A stretch of 64,000 nt of DNA. It comes from JANYCO01 sp964437245. GTDB lineage: Bacteria > Bacteroidota > Bacteroidia > Cytophagales > Cytophagaceae. A model generated the notes under the pieces. It was given only the letters and a program-made list of their open reading frames with translations, did no database searches and was not told the origin of the DNA. Location: positions 21,350 to 85,349 of the forward strand of contig CAYTGJ010000003.1 in the NCBI GenBank assembly GCA_964437245.1, read 5' to 3'. This document shows positions 1 to 9,379 of the stretch, piece after piece (position 1 is the stretch's first letter; each line of letters starts with the position of its first letter). The position numbers and the translations under genes were made by a program.

Positions 1-1319
1 ATGACTTCGTACATAGTCGCAAAATCGTTTGGCCCTTCTACCGTTTTTACATTATAATGCCTGTAATCTTTTTTGGAAGGTTTTGCATTTTTGAAACATA
101 CCATGGCAGACACCGCATCGGTTCCCTGGAAGTTGGAGTTGTCAAAGCATTCGATGTGATCGGGGAGGTCCCGGAGGGAAAGATCCTTCTGCAACTTCTC
201 CATGATCCGTTTACTGCTGTCTTCAGCATTGACCTGGTTCAGTTTTTCCAGTTGGTATACACTGTTTTTGAGGGAGATATCAAGTAGCTTTTTTCGGTCT
301 CCTTTTTGAGGGATCGTAATCTGTATCGTATCAGAAGGAAATTCCATTTCAACGTTTACCACCAGTTCTTTGGATTCGTCTTTGAGGGATTCCCTTATGT
401 TGAGGATAGCTTGTTGTAAGATCTCGGCATCTTCTTCGTCCAGTTTCTTTTTGATTTCAATGGTCTTGGATTGCAGGATAGAACCGTTGATGATCTTGAG
501 GTAATTGACCGCTGCATATTTTTCATCGCTCGCAATGGTGTACACTGCCAGTTCTTCAATATTGGGACTTACAATTACAGAGTTCTTATGAAAACGTTCA
601 AGGCTTTCTAGTTTAGAACGGAAATATTCTGCTTTTTCAAATTCCAGATTATGGGAAGCTTCCAGCATCTGTTCCCGGAAATACGATTTAACGGGAGAAA
701 GATTTCCTTTAAGGATATTGACCGTCAGTTTTATTTTTTCCAGGTATTCTTCCTCTTTATCCAATCCTTCGCATGGGCCTTTGCAGTTACCGATATGGTA
801 TTCCAGGCATACTTTGTATTTATTGTCCGAAATATTTTTTTCGCTGAGATTCAAAGAGCAGGTACGTAGCTGGAACGATTTGTTCACCAGATCCACGACC
901 GTATTCATCGCTCCTACACTGGTATAGGGACCGAAGTAGGTACCGAGGGTCTTGTCTACTTTCCGGGTGGTCAAGACTCGGGGAAAACGTTCCTTAGTAA
1001 GGAGAATATAAGGATACGTTTTGTCGTCGCGGAGAAGAATATTATACTTGGGGTGGTATTCTTTGATCAGAGTATTTTCCAGGATCAATGCGTCAAATTC
1101 GGTATGGACGATCGTGTATTCTATATTGTCGATCAATGAAACGAGCTTCCTGGTTTTTACATCCAGGGACTCTATTCTTGAAAAATAACTGCTTACCCTT
1201 TTACGCAGATCTTTTGCTTTCCCAACGTAGATCAGCTCTTTCTCTTTGTTGAAATAACGATAAACCCCCGGTTTTTCCGGGAGGTTCCGAATGATCTCTT
1301 TTAATGCCTCTTCTGCCAT
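1..1319 (-). CDS. uvrC: UvrABC system protein C, truncated by window edge
   Basis: UvrC makes the two incisions of nucleotide excision repair with UvrA and UvrB in the cytoplasm. The ATG lies at 1319-1317, and 439 codons run to the window edge without a stop; the family is usually about 600 residues. Reading the minus strand shows the N-terminal GIY-YIG nuclease (GVYRYFNKEKELIYVGKAKDL, residues about 15-34), then Cys-containing linker sequence and a UVR motif for UvrB binding (EQMLEASHNLEFEKAEYFRS, near residue 225). The RNase H-like second nuclease starts with CFDNSNFQG near the edge. The C-terminal HhH domains lie outside the window. uvrA is in the same window at about 22 kb, so the two are not in one operon. 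Confidence 0.95.
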   Translation of the reverse strand, partial: MAEEALKEIIRNLPEKPGVYRYFNKEKELIYVGKAKDLRKRVSSYFSRIESLDVKTRKLVSLIDNIEYTIVHTEFDALILENTLIKEYHPKYNILLRDDKTYPYILLTKERFPRVLTTRKVDKTLGTYFGPYTSVGAMNTVVDLVNKSFQLRTCSLNLSEKNISDNKYKVCLEYHIGNCKGPCEGLDKEEEYLEKIKLTVNILKGNLSPVKSYFREQMLEASHNLEFEKAEYFRSKLESLERFHKNSVIVSPNIEELAVYTIASDEKYAAVNYLKIINGSILQSKTIEIKKKLDEEDAEILQQAILNIRESLKDESKELVVNVEMEFPSDTIQITIPQKGDRKKLLDISLKNSVYQLEKLNQVNAEDSSKRIMEKLQKDLSLRDLPDHIECFDNSNFQGTDAVSAMVCFKNAKPSKKDYRHYNVKTVEGPNDFATMYEV

Positions 1320-1430
1320 TGCTATACAAATATAATTAAAAAAAGAACGTGATACTTTGAGTCCTCCGGGAGAGATGTTTTGAAAATCTGTTATATTAGG
1401 TTATTAGAATGTGCCGGATTAATTTTAATA

Positions 1431-1537
1431 GGATGCCGGGATACCCGATTCAAGATGTAGATAGGAGTTTATGAAATTGTTCCAGCACAATCGTATTTCT
1501 CTGGCATCCGGGATCATGCATCTGGTATATTGAAAAC
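1431..1537. repeat. Dispersed intergenic repeat, copy A
   Basis: This element lies between uvrC and the Crp-like gene. It shares an identical 11-mer (1446-1456) and an identical 18-mer (1463-1480) in the same order with copy B at 23679-23796, and its right end resembles copies B and C. The ends carry a 7-bp inverted repeat, GGATGCC at 1431-1437 and GGCATCC at 1503-1509. No ORF of note is inside. It fills most of the 286-base gap. Confidence 0.7.
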
Positions 1538-1605
1538 ATCTTACTATTACCCGGTGACATTCTATTGATCATTAATGCAGAAGATTCTAACCAGTTTGAT
1601 ATCGT

Positions 1606-2178
1606 ATGCCACTTGATTTTATACATACTTTAAAACAGTTGATAGACCTTCCGGAGCCAGAGGAGGAAAAAATCCTGAAGCTGATCAGACCTGTGACGGT
1701 CCGGAAAGGAGCGTATTATATCGAGGACGGACAGGTTCCGAAACGTTTTGGTTTTGTATCGGAAGGCTTATTCCGGTACTTATACAGAGATACGAATGGA
1801 AATGAGTTTACTAAAAATTTTTTACCGGAAGGTAGTTTTATTGCGTCTTATTCTGCGATGGTAGCGCAGCAACCTTCCTCCATGTTTATCGAAGCACTGG
1901 AGGACAGTATGATTTATGAATTGAATTATGCAGACTGGATTGAGCTGAAAAAAGATCATCCCTGCTGGAATTTTTTACTGATCGCTATTCTTGAAAAAGT
2001 GTTCTCCGTCAAGGAAAGCCGGGAACGGGATTTACTTTTACTGGATGCTCAGCAGCGGTATGATATTTTCAGAGAAGAATATCCAGGGTTGGAATCCAGG
2101 ATCAGACAGCACATGATCGCTTCGTATCTTGGGATCTCTCCGGTTTCATTAAGCAGATTACTACACAAAGAACGTTAA
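1606..2178 (+). CDS. Crp/Fnr family transcriptional regulator
   Basis: A 190-residue cytoplasmic regulator with an N-terminal cyclic-nucleotide-binding-like beta roll (residues about 20-110) and a short C-terminal winged-helix region whose recognition segment reads YLGISPVSLSRLLH (about 172-185). This compact form is typical of Bacteroidota Crp-like proteins, many of which probably do not bind cAMP. No Cys cluster like that of FNR is seen, so an Fe-S oxygen sensor is unlikely. The SDR gene follows 64 bases downstream on the same strand and is the most obvious candidate target or operon partner. The ligand cannot be told from sequence. Confidence 0.85.
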   Translation: MPLDFIHTLKQLIDLPEPEEEKILKLIRPVTVRKGAYYIEDGQVPKRFGFVSEGLFRYLYRDTNGNEFTKNFLPEGSFIASYSAMVAQQPSSMFIEALEDSMIYELNYADWIELKKDHPCWNFLLIAILEKVFSVKESRERDLLLLDAQQRYDIFREEYPGLESRIRQHMIASYLGISPVSLSRLLHKER

Positions 2179-2242
2179 CATACGTTAATGTTTTTGTGGA
2201 CGGCCGTTGTTTCCTTTGCATAGGAATAACAATTTAAAGAAT

Positions 2243-2977
2243 ATGCTAACAGGAAACACAATACTCATTACCGGTGGAGGTTCGGGAGTAGGCTTACAAC
2301 TGGCGGGAGAGTTGATAAAAAATAATAATAAGGTATTGGTCTGCGGACGCTCGGAAGAAAAATTACAGCAAGCAAAACATCAGCTACCGTCTCTGGAAAT
2401 CTTCTCCTGCGATTTAAGCCAGGAGAAAGAGTGTCTTCGGTTGTTTGAATGGGTAGAACGCTTTCATCCCTCCTGTAATGTTCTGATCAATAATGCTGCA
2501 GTTGCTCATGAAGCGTTGTTTGATACAGAACAGGAGGTAGTCAGGATGGCAGAGGAAGAATTTCAGGTCAACGTTCTTACTCCGGTCAGACTTTCCAAAC
2601 TATTCCTGCCCTTGCTCATGAAGAATAAGAATGCTCATCTGATCAATATTACTACGGGATTGATTTATGTTCCAAGGGTTGCCTACCCGTTTTACAACGC
2701 AACCAAAGCGGCTTTACATTCGTTTACCCAGGTACTCAGGGTGCAATTGGCAGGGAAACCGATCCGGGTGACCGAAGTGCTTTTACCAGTGGTGGATACA
2801 CCCTGGCACCGGGAAACTGTACCAAGGTCTGCTATTCCGGTGGAAAAAGCGGTGAAGGAAATGCTTTCGGGAATTAATAAAGGGAAACAGGAGGTTCGTG
2901 TAGGGCTGGTAGCCATACTTTACTGGCTCGTAAGGATCGCTCCCGGGTTTGCTTTCAGAAAGATAAATGCATTATAA
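2243..2977 (+). CDS. Short-chain dehydrogenase/reductase (DltE-like)
   Basis: A 244-residue NAD(P)-dependent oxidoreductase of the SDR superfamily. The cofactor motif TGGGSGVG is near the N terminus, NNAA follows at about residue 77, and the catalytic pair is YNATK. I place the start at the ATG at 2243 because it gives the usual short lead (MLTGNTILITGGG); an upstream in-frame TTG at 2207 adds 12 unconserved residues. It resembles DltE-type SDRs, whose substrates are mostly unknown. It follows the Crp-like gene and may be co-transcribed with it. Confidence 0.85.
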   Translation: MLTGNTILITGGGSGVGLQLAGELIKNNNKVLVCGRSEEKLQQAKHQLPSLEIFSCDLSQEKECLRLFEWVERFHPSCNVLINNAAVAHEALFDTEQEVVRMAEEEFQVNVLTPVRLSKLFLPLLMKNKNAHLINITTGLIYVPRVAYPFYNATKAALHSFTQVLRVQLAGKPIRVTEVLLPVVDTPWHRETVPRSAIPVEKAVKEMLSGINKGKQEVRVGLVAILYWLVRIAPGFAFRKINAL

Positions 2978-3162
2978 ACCCCGGGTAGATATATTTATTG
3001 TTTGTTTTGTAATCTTTCAGGATTGTAGCTATAATGCAGGAAGGTCAGCATTGTGTTTGAGACGGAACAGTGATTCAGCCAGGTGGTCTGTTTACCCATG
3101 TTCATGGTCTCACAATGTGCCTCCGTCGTATCCACCGGGGATATTTAAAGGGAAATTTTTGT

Positions 3163-4428
3163 ATGATCAATGTATTGATACATCCGTTACTGCACTCTCC
3201 TAAGCACAAGGATTATAAAAAGGCCAGGATCTATACCTGGGCAATGGCTGTGATAGGGTTGTTTCTTATTCCTTATTGTATTTATTATTATATAGAATAC
3301 CCGGATGATGTACGCAAGAACATGACCAACCTTGTATTTGGCAGTTTATTCCTTGTAGCGATATTATTGGGACGGTTCAGTAGTGAGATTAAATATCCAG
3401 CCATTTTTGTATCGCTCATTTCGTATCCTCCGGTGATGATCAGTGTGTATTATACAGGAGGAATTTATTCGGTGGATATGGTTTGGTTCTTTTTGTGCAT
3501 CTTTTCCCAGTGCATTTTTCTTGATTACCGCGTTGGAATAGTTGCTTCGGTGATCGTAACATTCTATTATCTCTATTTATACTTGGAAGAGCTGGCTCTT
3601 CCACCGGAGAATAATCTGTTTAAGAAATACATTGTCGAACATGGCAGCACTCATCAGTTTTTCACGTTGGTATTTGTGACCCTTTTGATTGTCGCATTGT
3701 TGAGTACTTTTGCCAAGACGCTTGCAGCAGCTAATAAAAAGCTGGAAGATTTTTCCCGGGAACGGATCTATACCCTTGAAAACGGATTGCTGGAAAAAAC
3801 CAAAGAACTTAGCCAGGTACGTCAGACACTTGCAAAAGATTTTCATGATGAAATGGGGAATAAACTGGCGAGTATAGGTTTGTTGTCCCAGTCAATAGGA
3901 TTAAAGATCCATGATCAGACTTCCCCGGATGAGATCCGGAAGCTGCTTGCGACCATTGAAATACGTTCCAAAGAACTTTATGAGGGAACCAAAGATTTTA
4001 TCTGGTCGATCGATCTGAAAAGTGACTATACGGATGAACTGTTTGTCTACATCCGGGATTTCGGAGAAATATTTTTTGAACCCCTGCAGATAAGCTTTTA
4101 TTCTTCCTATCATAAAACTTCGGCCCTTCCCTCCCGCCTGGCGGCTACTCACGGAAGACAATTGGTATATATCTGCAAGGAGATCATGACCAATTCGGCC
4201 AAACATGCAGAGTGTACAGAAGTGTCTTTGATCATGAATGTGCAGGAGGATCATTTGGAAATCTCACTGGGAGACAATGGGAAAGGATTTTTGGTAGAGG
4301 ATACTGTCAAAAGAGGACTTCGGAATATTGAACAACGTATCAATGCCATGAACGGACAGTATGAAGTAGTCAGTACTTCAGAGGGAACCCGTTATAAAAT
4401 AAAACTTTTTTTGAACAAGATACCCTAA
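3163..4428 (+). CDS. Membrane sensor histidine kinase, NarX/UhpB type (first of pair)
   Basis: A 421-residue kinase. About six hydrophobic segments occupy residues 18-200, followed by a short coiled coil, then an HPK7-type dimerisation helix with the phospho-acceptor H228 in FHDEMGNKLASIG and a GHKL ATPase with NSAKHAE (N box) and DNGKGF. No periplasmic sensor domain is large enough to see, so the signal is probably read in or at the membrane. The ATG at 3163 is chosen over an in-frame GTG at 3070 because the extra residues look non-coding. It is followed after 47 bases by its NarL-type regulator. It is a paralogue of the kinase at 5117 and shares the membrane motif TGGxxSVDxxW. Confidence 0.9.
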   Translation: MINVLIHPLLHSPKHKDYKKARIYTWAMAVIGLFLIPYCIYYYIEYPDDVRKNMTNLVFGSLFLVAILLGRFSSEIKYPAIFVSLISYPPVMISVYYTGGIYSVDMVWFFLCIFSQCIFLDYRVGIVASVIVTFYYLYLYLEELALPPENNLFKKYIVEHGSTHQFFTLVFVTLLIVALLSTFAKTLAAANKKLEDFSRERIYTLENGLLEKTKELSQVRQTLAKDFHDEMGNKLASIGLLSQSIGLKIHDQTSPDEIRKLLATIEIRSKELYEGTKDFIWSIDLKSDYTDELFVYIRDFGEIFFEPLQISFYSSYHKTSALPSRLAATHGRQLVYICKEIMTNSAKHAECTEVSLIMNVQEDHLEISLGDNGKGFLVEDTVKRGLRNIEQRINAMNGQYEVVSTSEGTRYKIKLFLNKIP

Positions 4429-4475
4429 CCGTTTTGGTTAGTACAAGAGATCAAAAGATTCCATAACTTTGACCT

Positions 4476-5105
4476 ATGGACAGTTCACCATACCGGATCA
4501 TGATTGTAGAGGACAACTTCGATGTAAGGGAAGCCTTTGCAACATTGATCAATACAGATGAGCGCTATCAGGTGGTCAACAGTTATGAAGATGCGGAAAG
4601 TGCTCTTCACAATCTTGTGCAGGACCGGCCGGATATTATTCTCATGGATATTGACCTGCCCGGGATCAATGGAATAGAAGCGTGCCGGAAAATAAAACAA
4701 ATCTTCCCGCAGGTTAGCATCATCATTATTACCGTATTTGAAAACAGCCCCAGAGTGTATGAAGCACTTTGCGTGGGAGCCACAGGATACCTTACCAAAA
4801 ATACCAATTACAGTGATTTGCTGAGGGCGCTGAACGAGGTGATAGAAGGAGGAGCTCCTATGAGTGCCAATATTGCCCGTATGGTGGTCAATTCTTTTCA
4901 TAAAAACATAAAGACTCCTCTTACGGAAAGAGAAACAGAGGTGTTGTTGAAACTCTCCGACGGGAAAAGTTATAAATCAATTGCCGAGTTACTGGATGTC
5001 AGTATGGCTACGGTGAAGTTTCACATCCGTAATATTTATATCAAACTTCAGGTAAGCAATAAAGAAGACGCCATCACCCTGGCCCGTAAAGAGCGTTATA
5101 TCTAG
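4476..5105 (+). CDS. NarL/LuxR-family response regulator (first of pair)
   Basis: A 209-residue response regulator: receiver domain (residues about 7-125) with acidic pocket E12-D13, phospho-acceptor D58 in ILMDIDLPG and the conserved Lys in YLTKN, then a C-terminal LuxR-type HTH (LTERETEVLLKLSDGKSYKS, continuing VSMATVKFHIRNIY). It is expected to be phosphorylated by the kinase immediately upstream and to act as a DNA-binding regulator. It is a close paralogue of the regulator at 6370. Only 11 bases separate its stop from the second kinase, which points to one four-gene transcript. Confidence 0.93.
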   Translation: MDSSPYRIMIVEDNFDVREAFATLINTDERYQVVNSYEDAESALHNLVQDRPDIILMDIDLPGINGIEACRKIKQIFPQVSIIIITVFENSPRVYEALCVGATGYLTKNTNYSDLLRALNEVIEGGAPMSANIARMVVNSFHKNIKTPLTERETEVLLKLSDGKSYKSIAELLDVSMATVKFHIRNIYIKLQVSNKEDAITLARKERYI

Positions 5106-5116
5106 AAGATGGAATA

Positions 5117-6373
5117 ATGGACAGCCTCCTTAAATATCTACCGATTGCTGATAAAGAAAAGGCCGGTCCCAGGATCATTATATTTTCCTTGCTACTGTTT
5201 TTTTTATCGGTCATTCTTCTAGTTTCCAATATCAATTTTTTATTGGATCCTGCTACTCCGTTTGTGGTCAATGCGAGTAATTTTCTGATATGGGCCGTAA
5301 TATTCGGTTCGTTTCTGTATGTACGTACGGAGAATAGAATGAGAATCGCCACGATGATCATTCTTTCCATTGCGTTCCTCCTGTTGTTTGGTGGTTTGTT
5401 TACGACAGGAGGAATGTTTTCGGTAGATACAGCATGGGCCATTTTTATGATCCTGGTAGCGTATTTGTTTTCCGGTATTATGCCCGGAATAATCTTTACT
5501 TTCCTTACCCTGGCCGGACTGACCGTTTATTATTACGGAGAGAAACAATTGTTGTGGGAGCACGGTGGAAATCTACTGATCGTAGAACCGGATTATGTTT
5601 TCTCCACGCTTGCCTGCATCATTGTAGTGCTGAGCGTGATCCTTTTTGCTTTTGTAAAGACCTTGAACACGCTACAGGAAAAAAACAAAAAACTAACAGA
5701 TGCCCGGTTTGATGAATTATCGATGATGCTGGAATCCCGGAGTCGTGAAATAGAAACACTCCGGAATAAACTGGCCCGTGATTTTCATGACCAGACAGGA
5801 GGGAAGCTTGTCATGCTGAAGACTCTTGCCGGAGCACTGAGAAAGCAACCGGATCTCTCCGGAGAGATGAAAAAAAACATCCTGCTGATCGAAAAAAATG
5901 CCGGAGAACTCTATGCACATACCCGCGATTTTATCTGGTCTATCGACAGCCGTAATTCCAGTATGGACGAAATTATGCTGCATCTGACAGACTTCGGTAA
6001 TACGTTCTTTTCTTCTTTGAATATTGATTTCGAGACGCAATATGATCTCCGGCAGCTGAGAGAATACATCATACCGGTAGAACATGTTATGCAACTGATC
6101 CTGCTTTTTAAAGAAGCGATGACGAATTCAGGAAAGTACTCCGCTTGTAAAAGAGTCTTGTTGTCTTGCGAAAGTACTCAGGAGGGATGTATCATTGAGG
6201 TGACAGACGACGGAAAAGGCTTCGATAAAAACCATCTTTCCAGAAAAGGCGGTCTGAGAAATATGGAAGAAAGAGGATTACTGATCGGAGCGGAAGTAGT
6301 GATCGTCCCGGTAGAAGGGACGGGAACTACTGTGAAAGTAATTTATCCTACTACAATGATTTCTGAAAAATGA
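5117..6373 (+). CDS. Membrane sensor histidine kinase, NarX/UhpB type (second of pair)
   Basis: A 418-residue paralogue of the kinase at 3163 with the same layout: about six membrane segments (residues 15-185), a linker helix, the phospho-acceptor H224 in DFHDQTGGKLVM and a GHKL ATPase with NSGKYSA and DDGKGFD. The ATPase N-box Asn is present, so it should be catalytically active. The TGGMFSVDTAW stretch matches the first kinase. It overlaps the next regulator by four bases (ATGA), so translation is probably coupled. The signal is unknown; sequence divergence from the first copy suggests the pairs may have separated in specificity. Confidence 0.9.
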   Translation: MDSLLKYLPIADKEKAGPRIIIFSLLLFFLSVILLVSNINFLLDPATPFVVNASNFLIWAVIFGSFLYVRTENRMRIATMIILSIAFLLLFGGLFTTGGMFSVDTAWAIFMILVAYLFSGIMPGIIFTFLTLAGLTVYYYGEKQLLWEHGGNLLIVEPDYVFSTLACIIVVLSVILFAFVKTLNTLQEKNKKLTDARFDELSMMLESRSREIETLRNKLARDFHDQTGGKLVMLKTLAGALRKQPDLSGEMKKNILLIEKNAGELYAHTRDFIWSIDSRNSSMDEIMLHLTDFGNTFFSSLNIDFETQYDLRQLREYIIPVEHVMQLILLFKEAMTNSGKYSACKRVLLSCESTQEGCIIEVTDDGKGFDKNHLSRKGGLRNMEERGLLIGAEVVIVPVEGTGTTVKVIYPTTMISEK

Positions 6374-7023
6374 AAAGAACAGATACTTCTCATACACGGT
6401 CTTCTATTTTTAAAATTGTGCTGATAGAAGACGATGAAGATTTCAGCCATGTGATTGAAATGGTGATTAATGCTATGGACCACTATCAGGTGAAAGCGGT
6501 CTACGGAAGTTGCGAAGAAGCGATCAGCCGGATAGCAGAGGATGCTCCTGATATTATTCTGATGGATCTGGACCTGCCTGGAATGGGAGGGATCAAAGGT
6601 ACCTTAAAGGTGAAACAGACCTATCCGTCGGCCGAGATCGTGATCCTTACTGTACATAGTAATGGGGAGAAGGTGTTCAACGCCTTATGCGCCGGGGCGG
6701 TAGGGTACCTGACCAAAGACAGTGATTCCGATACCGTACTTCAGGCACTGGAAGAGATCCGGATCGGGGGAGCTCCGATGAGCAATGAGATTGCACGTAT
6801 GGTAGTACAATCCTTTTCTAAAAACAGGGCAGCTCCGTTGTCTGCGAAGGAAGCGGAGGTCCTTTCTTTATTATCGAAAGGCAAAAGTTACAAGACCATC
6901 GCCGAGATGCTGACCATTTCGCTGAATACGGTAAAGTACCACATCAAGAATATTTACGTAGCGATGCAGGTAAACAACCGTGAAAGCGCTGTAGAACTGG
7001 CCAAGCAGAATAAATGGATCTGA
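6370..7023 (+). CDS. NarL/LuxR-family response regulator (second of pair)
   Basis: A 217-residue response regulator with receiver domain (acidic pocket E20-D21-D22, phospho-acceptor D66 in ILMDLDLPG, Lys in YLTKDS) and LuxR-type HTH (LSAKEAEVLSLLSKGKSYKT, then SLNTVKYHIKNIY). The start ATG overlaps the stop of the upstream kinase. The recognition helix differs from the first regulator (SLNTVKYHIKN versus SMATVKFHIRN) only conservatively, so the two may share DNA sites. It is the last gene of the operon; a weak hairpin without a U tract lies at 7057-7078, before the convergent PBP gene. Confidence 0.93.
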   Translation: MKRTDTSHTRSSIFKIVLIEDDEDFSHVIEMVINAMDHYQVKAVYGSCEEAISRIAEDAPDIILMDLDLPGMGGIKGTLKVKQTYPSAEIVILTVHSNGEKVFNALCAGAVGYLTKDSDSDTVLQALEEIRIGGAPMSNEIARMVVQSFSKNRAAPLSAKEAEVLSLLSKGKSYKTIAEMLTISLNTVKYHIKNIYVAMQVNNRESAVELAKQNKWI

Positions 7024-7078
7024 GAAGAAACACTAAACATGAATTCCTGTTTTTCACGATCCTGAAAGGAGAGGATCG

Positions 7079-9379
7079 CTAGAAGAAATCAGAAGGAATA
7101 TCCTGCTTTATCTTATGGAGGAAAGTAGAATCCTGGCTATCGGTTTCTTTCTGTACATATTTGTTGCAATCAATTTCAACCGATAGTTTTTTAGTGGGTC
7201 TGGGGAAACGTTCCTTTTTAAAATTCAGATCCGTGTCTTCAAATACAGCCTGCATAAAGTAAGCCCATATTGGCATGGCGGTACGTGCGCCCTGTGCATA
7301 GTCAAAACCTCTCAGGTGGATGCTGCGGTCTTCTCCTCCTACCCATACTCCTGTAGTGAGTTTTGAAACCAGTCCTATAAACCAACCATCGGAGTAGTTT
7401 TGGGTGGTTCCTGTTTTCCCTCCGATCTCTGCGCCGATCCCAAGCAGTTTGAACCGGTTCAGGCCGAGGGCGGTTCCTCCTCTCTCTTCGGTGGCACCAC
7501 GAAGCATGTGGACCATCAGATAAGCACTCTCCTCGTTGAGCGCTTCCCTGGTTTTTGGGATGATCTCCTCCAGTATATTCCCGTTTTTATCTTCGATTCT
7601 GGTAATGAAAGTGGGTTCGATCCAGACACCTTCATTGACAAAGGTACTGTAGGCTCCCACCATTTCGTAGATCGTCACATCGTTGACCCCGAGACATAAA
7701 GCAGGGACTGCTTCCAGCGGACTCTGGATACCAAGACGGCGGGCCATGTCTACCACGTGCTGAGGAGTTACTTCCTTGATCATACGGGCGGTGACCGAGT
7801 TGATCGAATTGGCCATCGCCTTGCGAAGGGTATAAGGCTTGTTAGTAAAAACACCATCACTGTTTTTAGGACTCCATGTCCGGTTGGTATCGCCGGTTTC
7901 AAACGTAACAGGAGCATCTATAACTTCGAAACAAGGGGAGTAGCCGTGGTCAATGGCAGTAGCGTATACCAGCGGTTTAAATGTGGAGCCGGGTTGCCGG
8001 GCTCCTTGTTTTACGTGATCGTATTTGAAATACTTGTGGTTGATGCCGCCCACCCATGCTTTGATATGCCCGCTTTGCGGCTCTACGGAGAGAAGTCCGG
8101 CATGTAAAAAACGTTTGTAGTACCGCAAGGAGTCCAGCGGGGAAAATACAGTGTCTTTTTCTCCTTTCCAGGTAAAGATCCGCATTTTGTAAGGCGTGTT
8201 CAGGATCTTCCAGATCATGGCCGAATCTTTTCCGTAAGCACGTTTCAGGGTATGGTACCGTTCGGTGCGTTTGATAGAGTTCTCTATAAAATTGGGGATC
8301 TCTTTCAGGTTTTCATCCCTCCAGGGGGTCATGGTTTTCCATTGCCAGTCGAATGTTTTCTGCTGGTCTTTCATATGTTGCTCCACGGCTGCTTCTGCAT
8401 GTCGCTGCATCCTGGAATCGATCGTGGTATAGATGCGAAGCCCGTCGGTATACAGGTCCAGGCCCCGCTCACGGCTCCATTTCATAAGATAGTCGGTGAT
8501 CACGCTACGGAAATAGGTAGCCAGACCTGTGTTGTGATTTTCCACTTCGTATTTTAGTACGATGGGATTTGTTTTGATCGAATCCGCTTCGGCCTCGGAG
8601 AGGAAATCATATTTTCTCATCTGGTCGATGACCACGTTTCTGCGGTCGAGAGAATTTTGAGGATTCAGGATAGGGCTATAACTGGTAGGAGCTTTTAGCA
8701 GGCCGACCAATACTGCTGCCTGAGGAACTGTAAGCGAATCCGGAGTGGTGGAAAAGAAGGTGGCAGCGGCCGTTTTGATTCCGTAGGCATTACTTCCGAA
8801 GTCTACCGTATTGAGGTACATGGTGACAATCTCCTGCTTGGTATAGGAGCGCTCAAGCCTTACGGCGGTGATCCATTCTTTGGTCTTGACGATCAGGATA
8901 TTGAACGGTTTAAAATCCAGGGTGCCTTTGTAGTTTTTGTTTCGTGTATTGAAAAGGTTTTTTGCCAGTTGCTGCGAAATCGTACTTCCTCCTCCCGAAC
9001 TTTTTTGCTGAAGGATAACGGATTTGAAAAACACTCTTATTAATCCGGTCAGGTCAATGCCGGAATGGTCCTTGAAACGATAGTCTTCTGTAGCTTGTAA
9101 CGCATTGAGAAGGTTCGGGGAAATGTTTTTGTACTCTACAGGGTTCCGGTTTTCACGGAAGTATTTCCCCAGTTCTATCCCATCAGCCGTATAGATGATC
9201 GAAGCCTGGTCCTTTTTTGGGTTTTCCAATGCTTCAAGGCTGGGCATCGGGCCGAAAAGGTTCAGAAAATCAATGGAAACCAGAAATACGTACAGGACTA
9301 CGGAACCTAGTCCTGCGAAAAAACTGATCCATAAAAACCTGATTATTTTAGACCAGATAGTAGTATTGCTTTTGCTCAT
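7079..9379 (-). CDS. Penicillin-binding protein 1A (class A, bifunctional)
   Basis: A 766-residue peptidoglycan synthase anchored by one N-terminal membrane helix (about 10-35). The glycosyltransferase (GT51) domain carries EDYRFKDHSGID with the catalytic Glu near residue 97, and GGSTISQQLAKN. The transpeptidase domain has the serine motif GSTFKP (SxxK), SIN (SxN) and KTGTTQNYSDGWF (KTG). All catalytic motifs are intact. It polymerises and crosslinks peptidoglycan at the outer face of the inner membrane. It stands alone, convergent with the two-component operon and divergent from the aldolase gene. Confidence 0.95.
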   Translation of the reverse strand: MSKSNTTIWSKIIRFLWISFFAGLGSVVLYVFLVSIDFLNLFGPMPSLEALENPKKDQASIIYTADGIELGKYFRENRNPVEYKNISPNLLNALQATEDYRFKDHSGIDLTGLIRVFFKSVILQQKSSGGGSTISQQLAKNLFNTRNKNYKGTLDFKPFNILIVKTKEWITAVRLERSYTKQEIVTMYLNTVDFGSNAYGIKTAAATFFSTTPDSLTVPQAAVLVGLLKAPTSYSPILNPQNSLDRRNVVIDQMRKYDFLSEAEADSIKTNPIVLKYEVENHNTGLATYFRSVITDYLMKWSRERGLDLYTDGLRIYTTIDSRMQRHAEAAVEQHMKDQQKTFDWQWKTMTPWRDENLKEIPNFIENSIKRTERYHTLKRAYGKDSAMIWKILNTPYKMRIFTWKGEKDTVFSPLDSLRYYKRFLHAGLLSVEPQSGHIKAWVGGINHKYFKYDHVKQGARQPGSTFKPLVYATAIDHGYSPCFEVIDAPVTFETGDTNRTWSPKNSDGVFTNKPYTLRKAMANSINSVTARMIKEVTPQHVVDMARRLGIQSPLEAVPALCLGVNDVTIYEMVGAYSTFVNEGVWIEPTFITRIEDKNGNILEEIIPKTREALNEESAYLMVHMLRGATEERGGTALGLNRFKLLGIGAEIGGKTGTTQNYSDGWFIGLVSKLTTGVWVGGEDRSIHLRGFDYAQGARTAMPIWAYFMQAVFEDTDLNFKKERFPRPTKKLSVEIDCNKYVQKETDSQDSTFLHKIKQDIPSDFF

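Noticed and set aside
2207..2242. TTG start upstream of the SDR gene
   Set aside because: The 12 extra residues precede the normal SDR start, and the ATG at 2243 fits the family N terminus.
5240..5563. Long minus-strand ORFs opposite the kinase genes
   Set aside because: These are antisense shadows of the kinase and regulator genes with no family resemblance.
7057..7078. Hairpin CGATCC/GGATCG at the end of the two-component operon
   Set aside because: Only 6 bp and no U tract on either strand; too weak to call a terminator.
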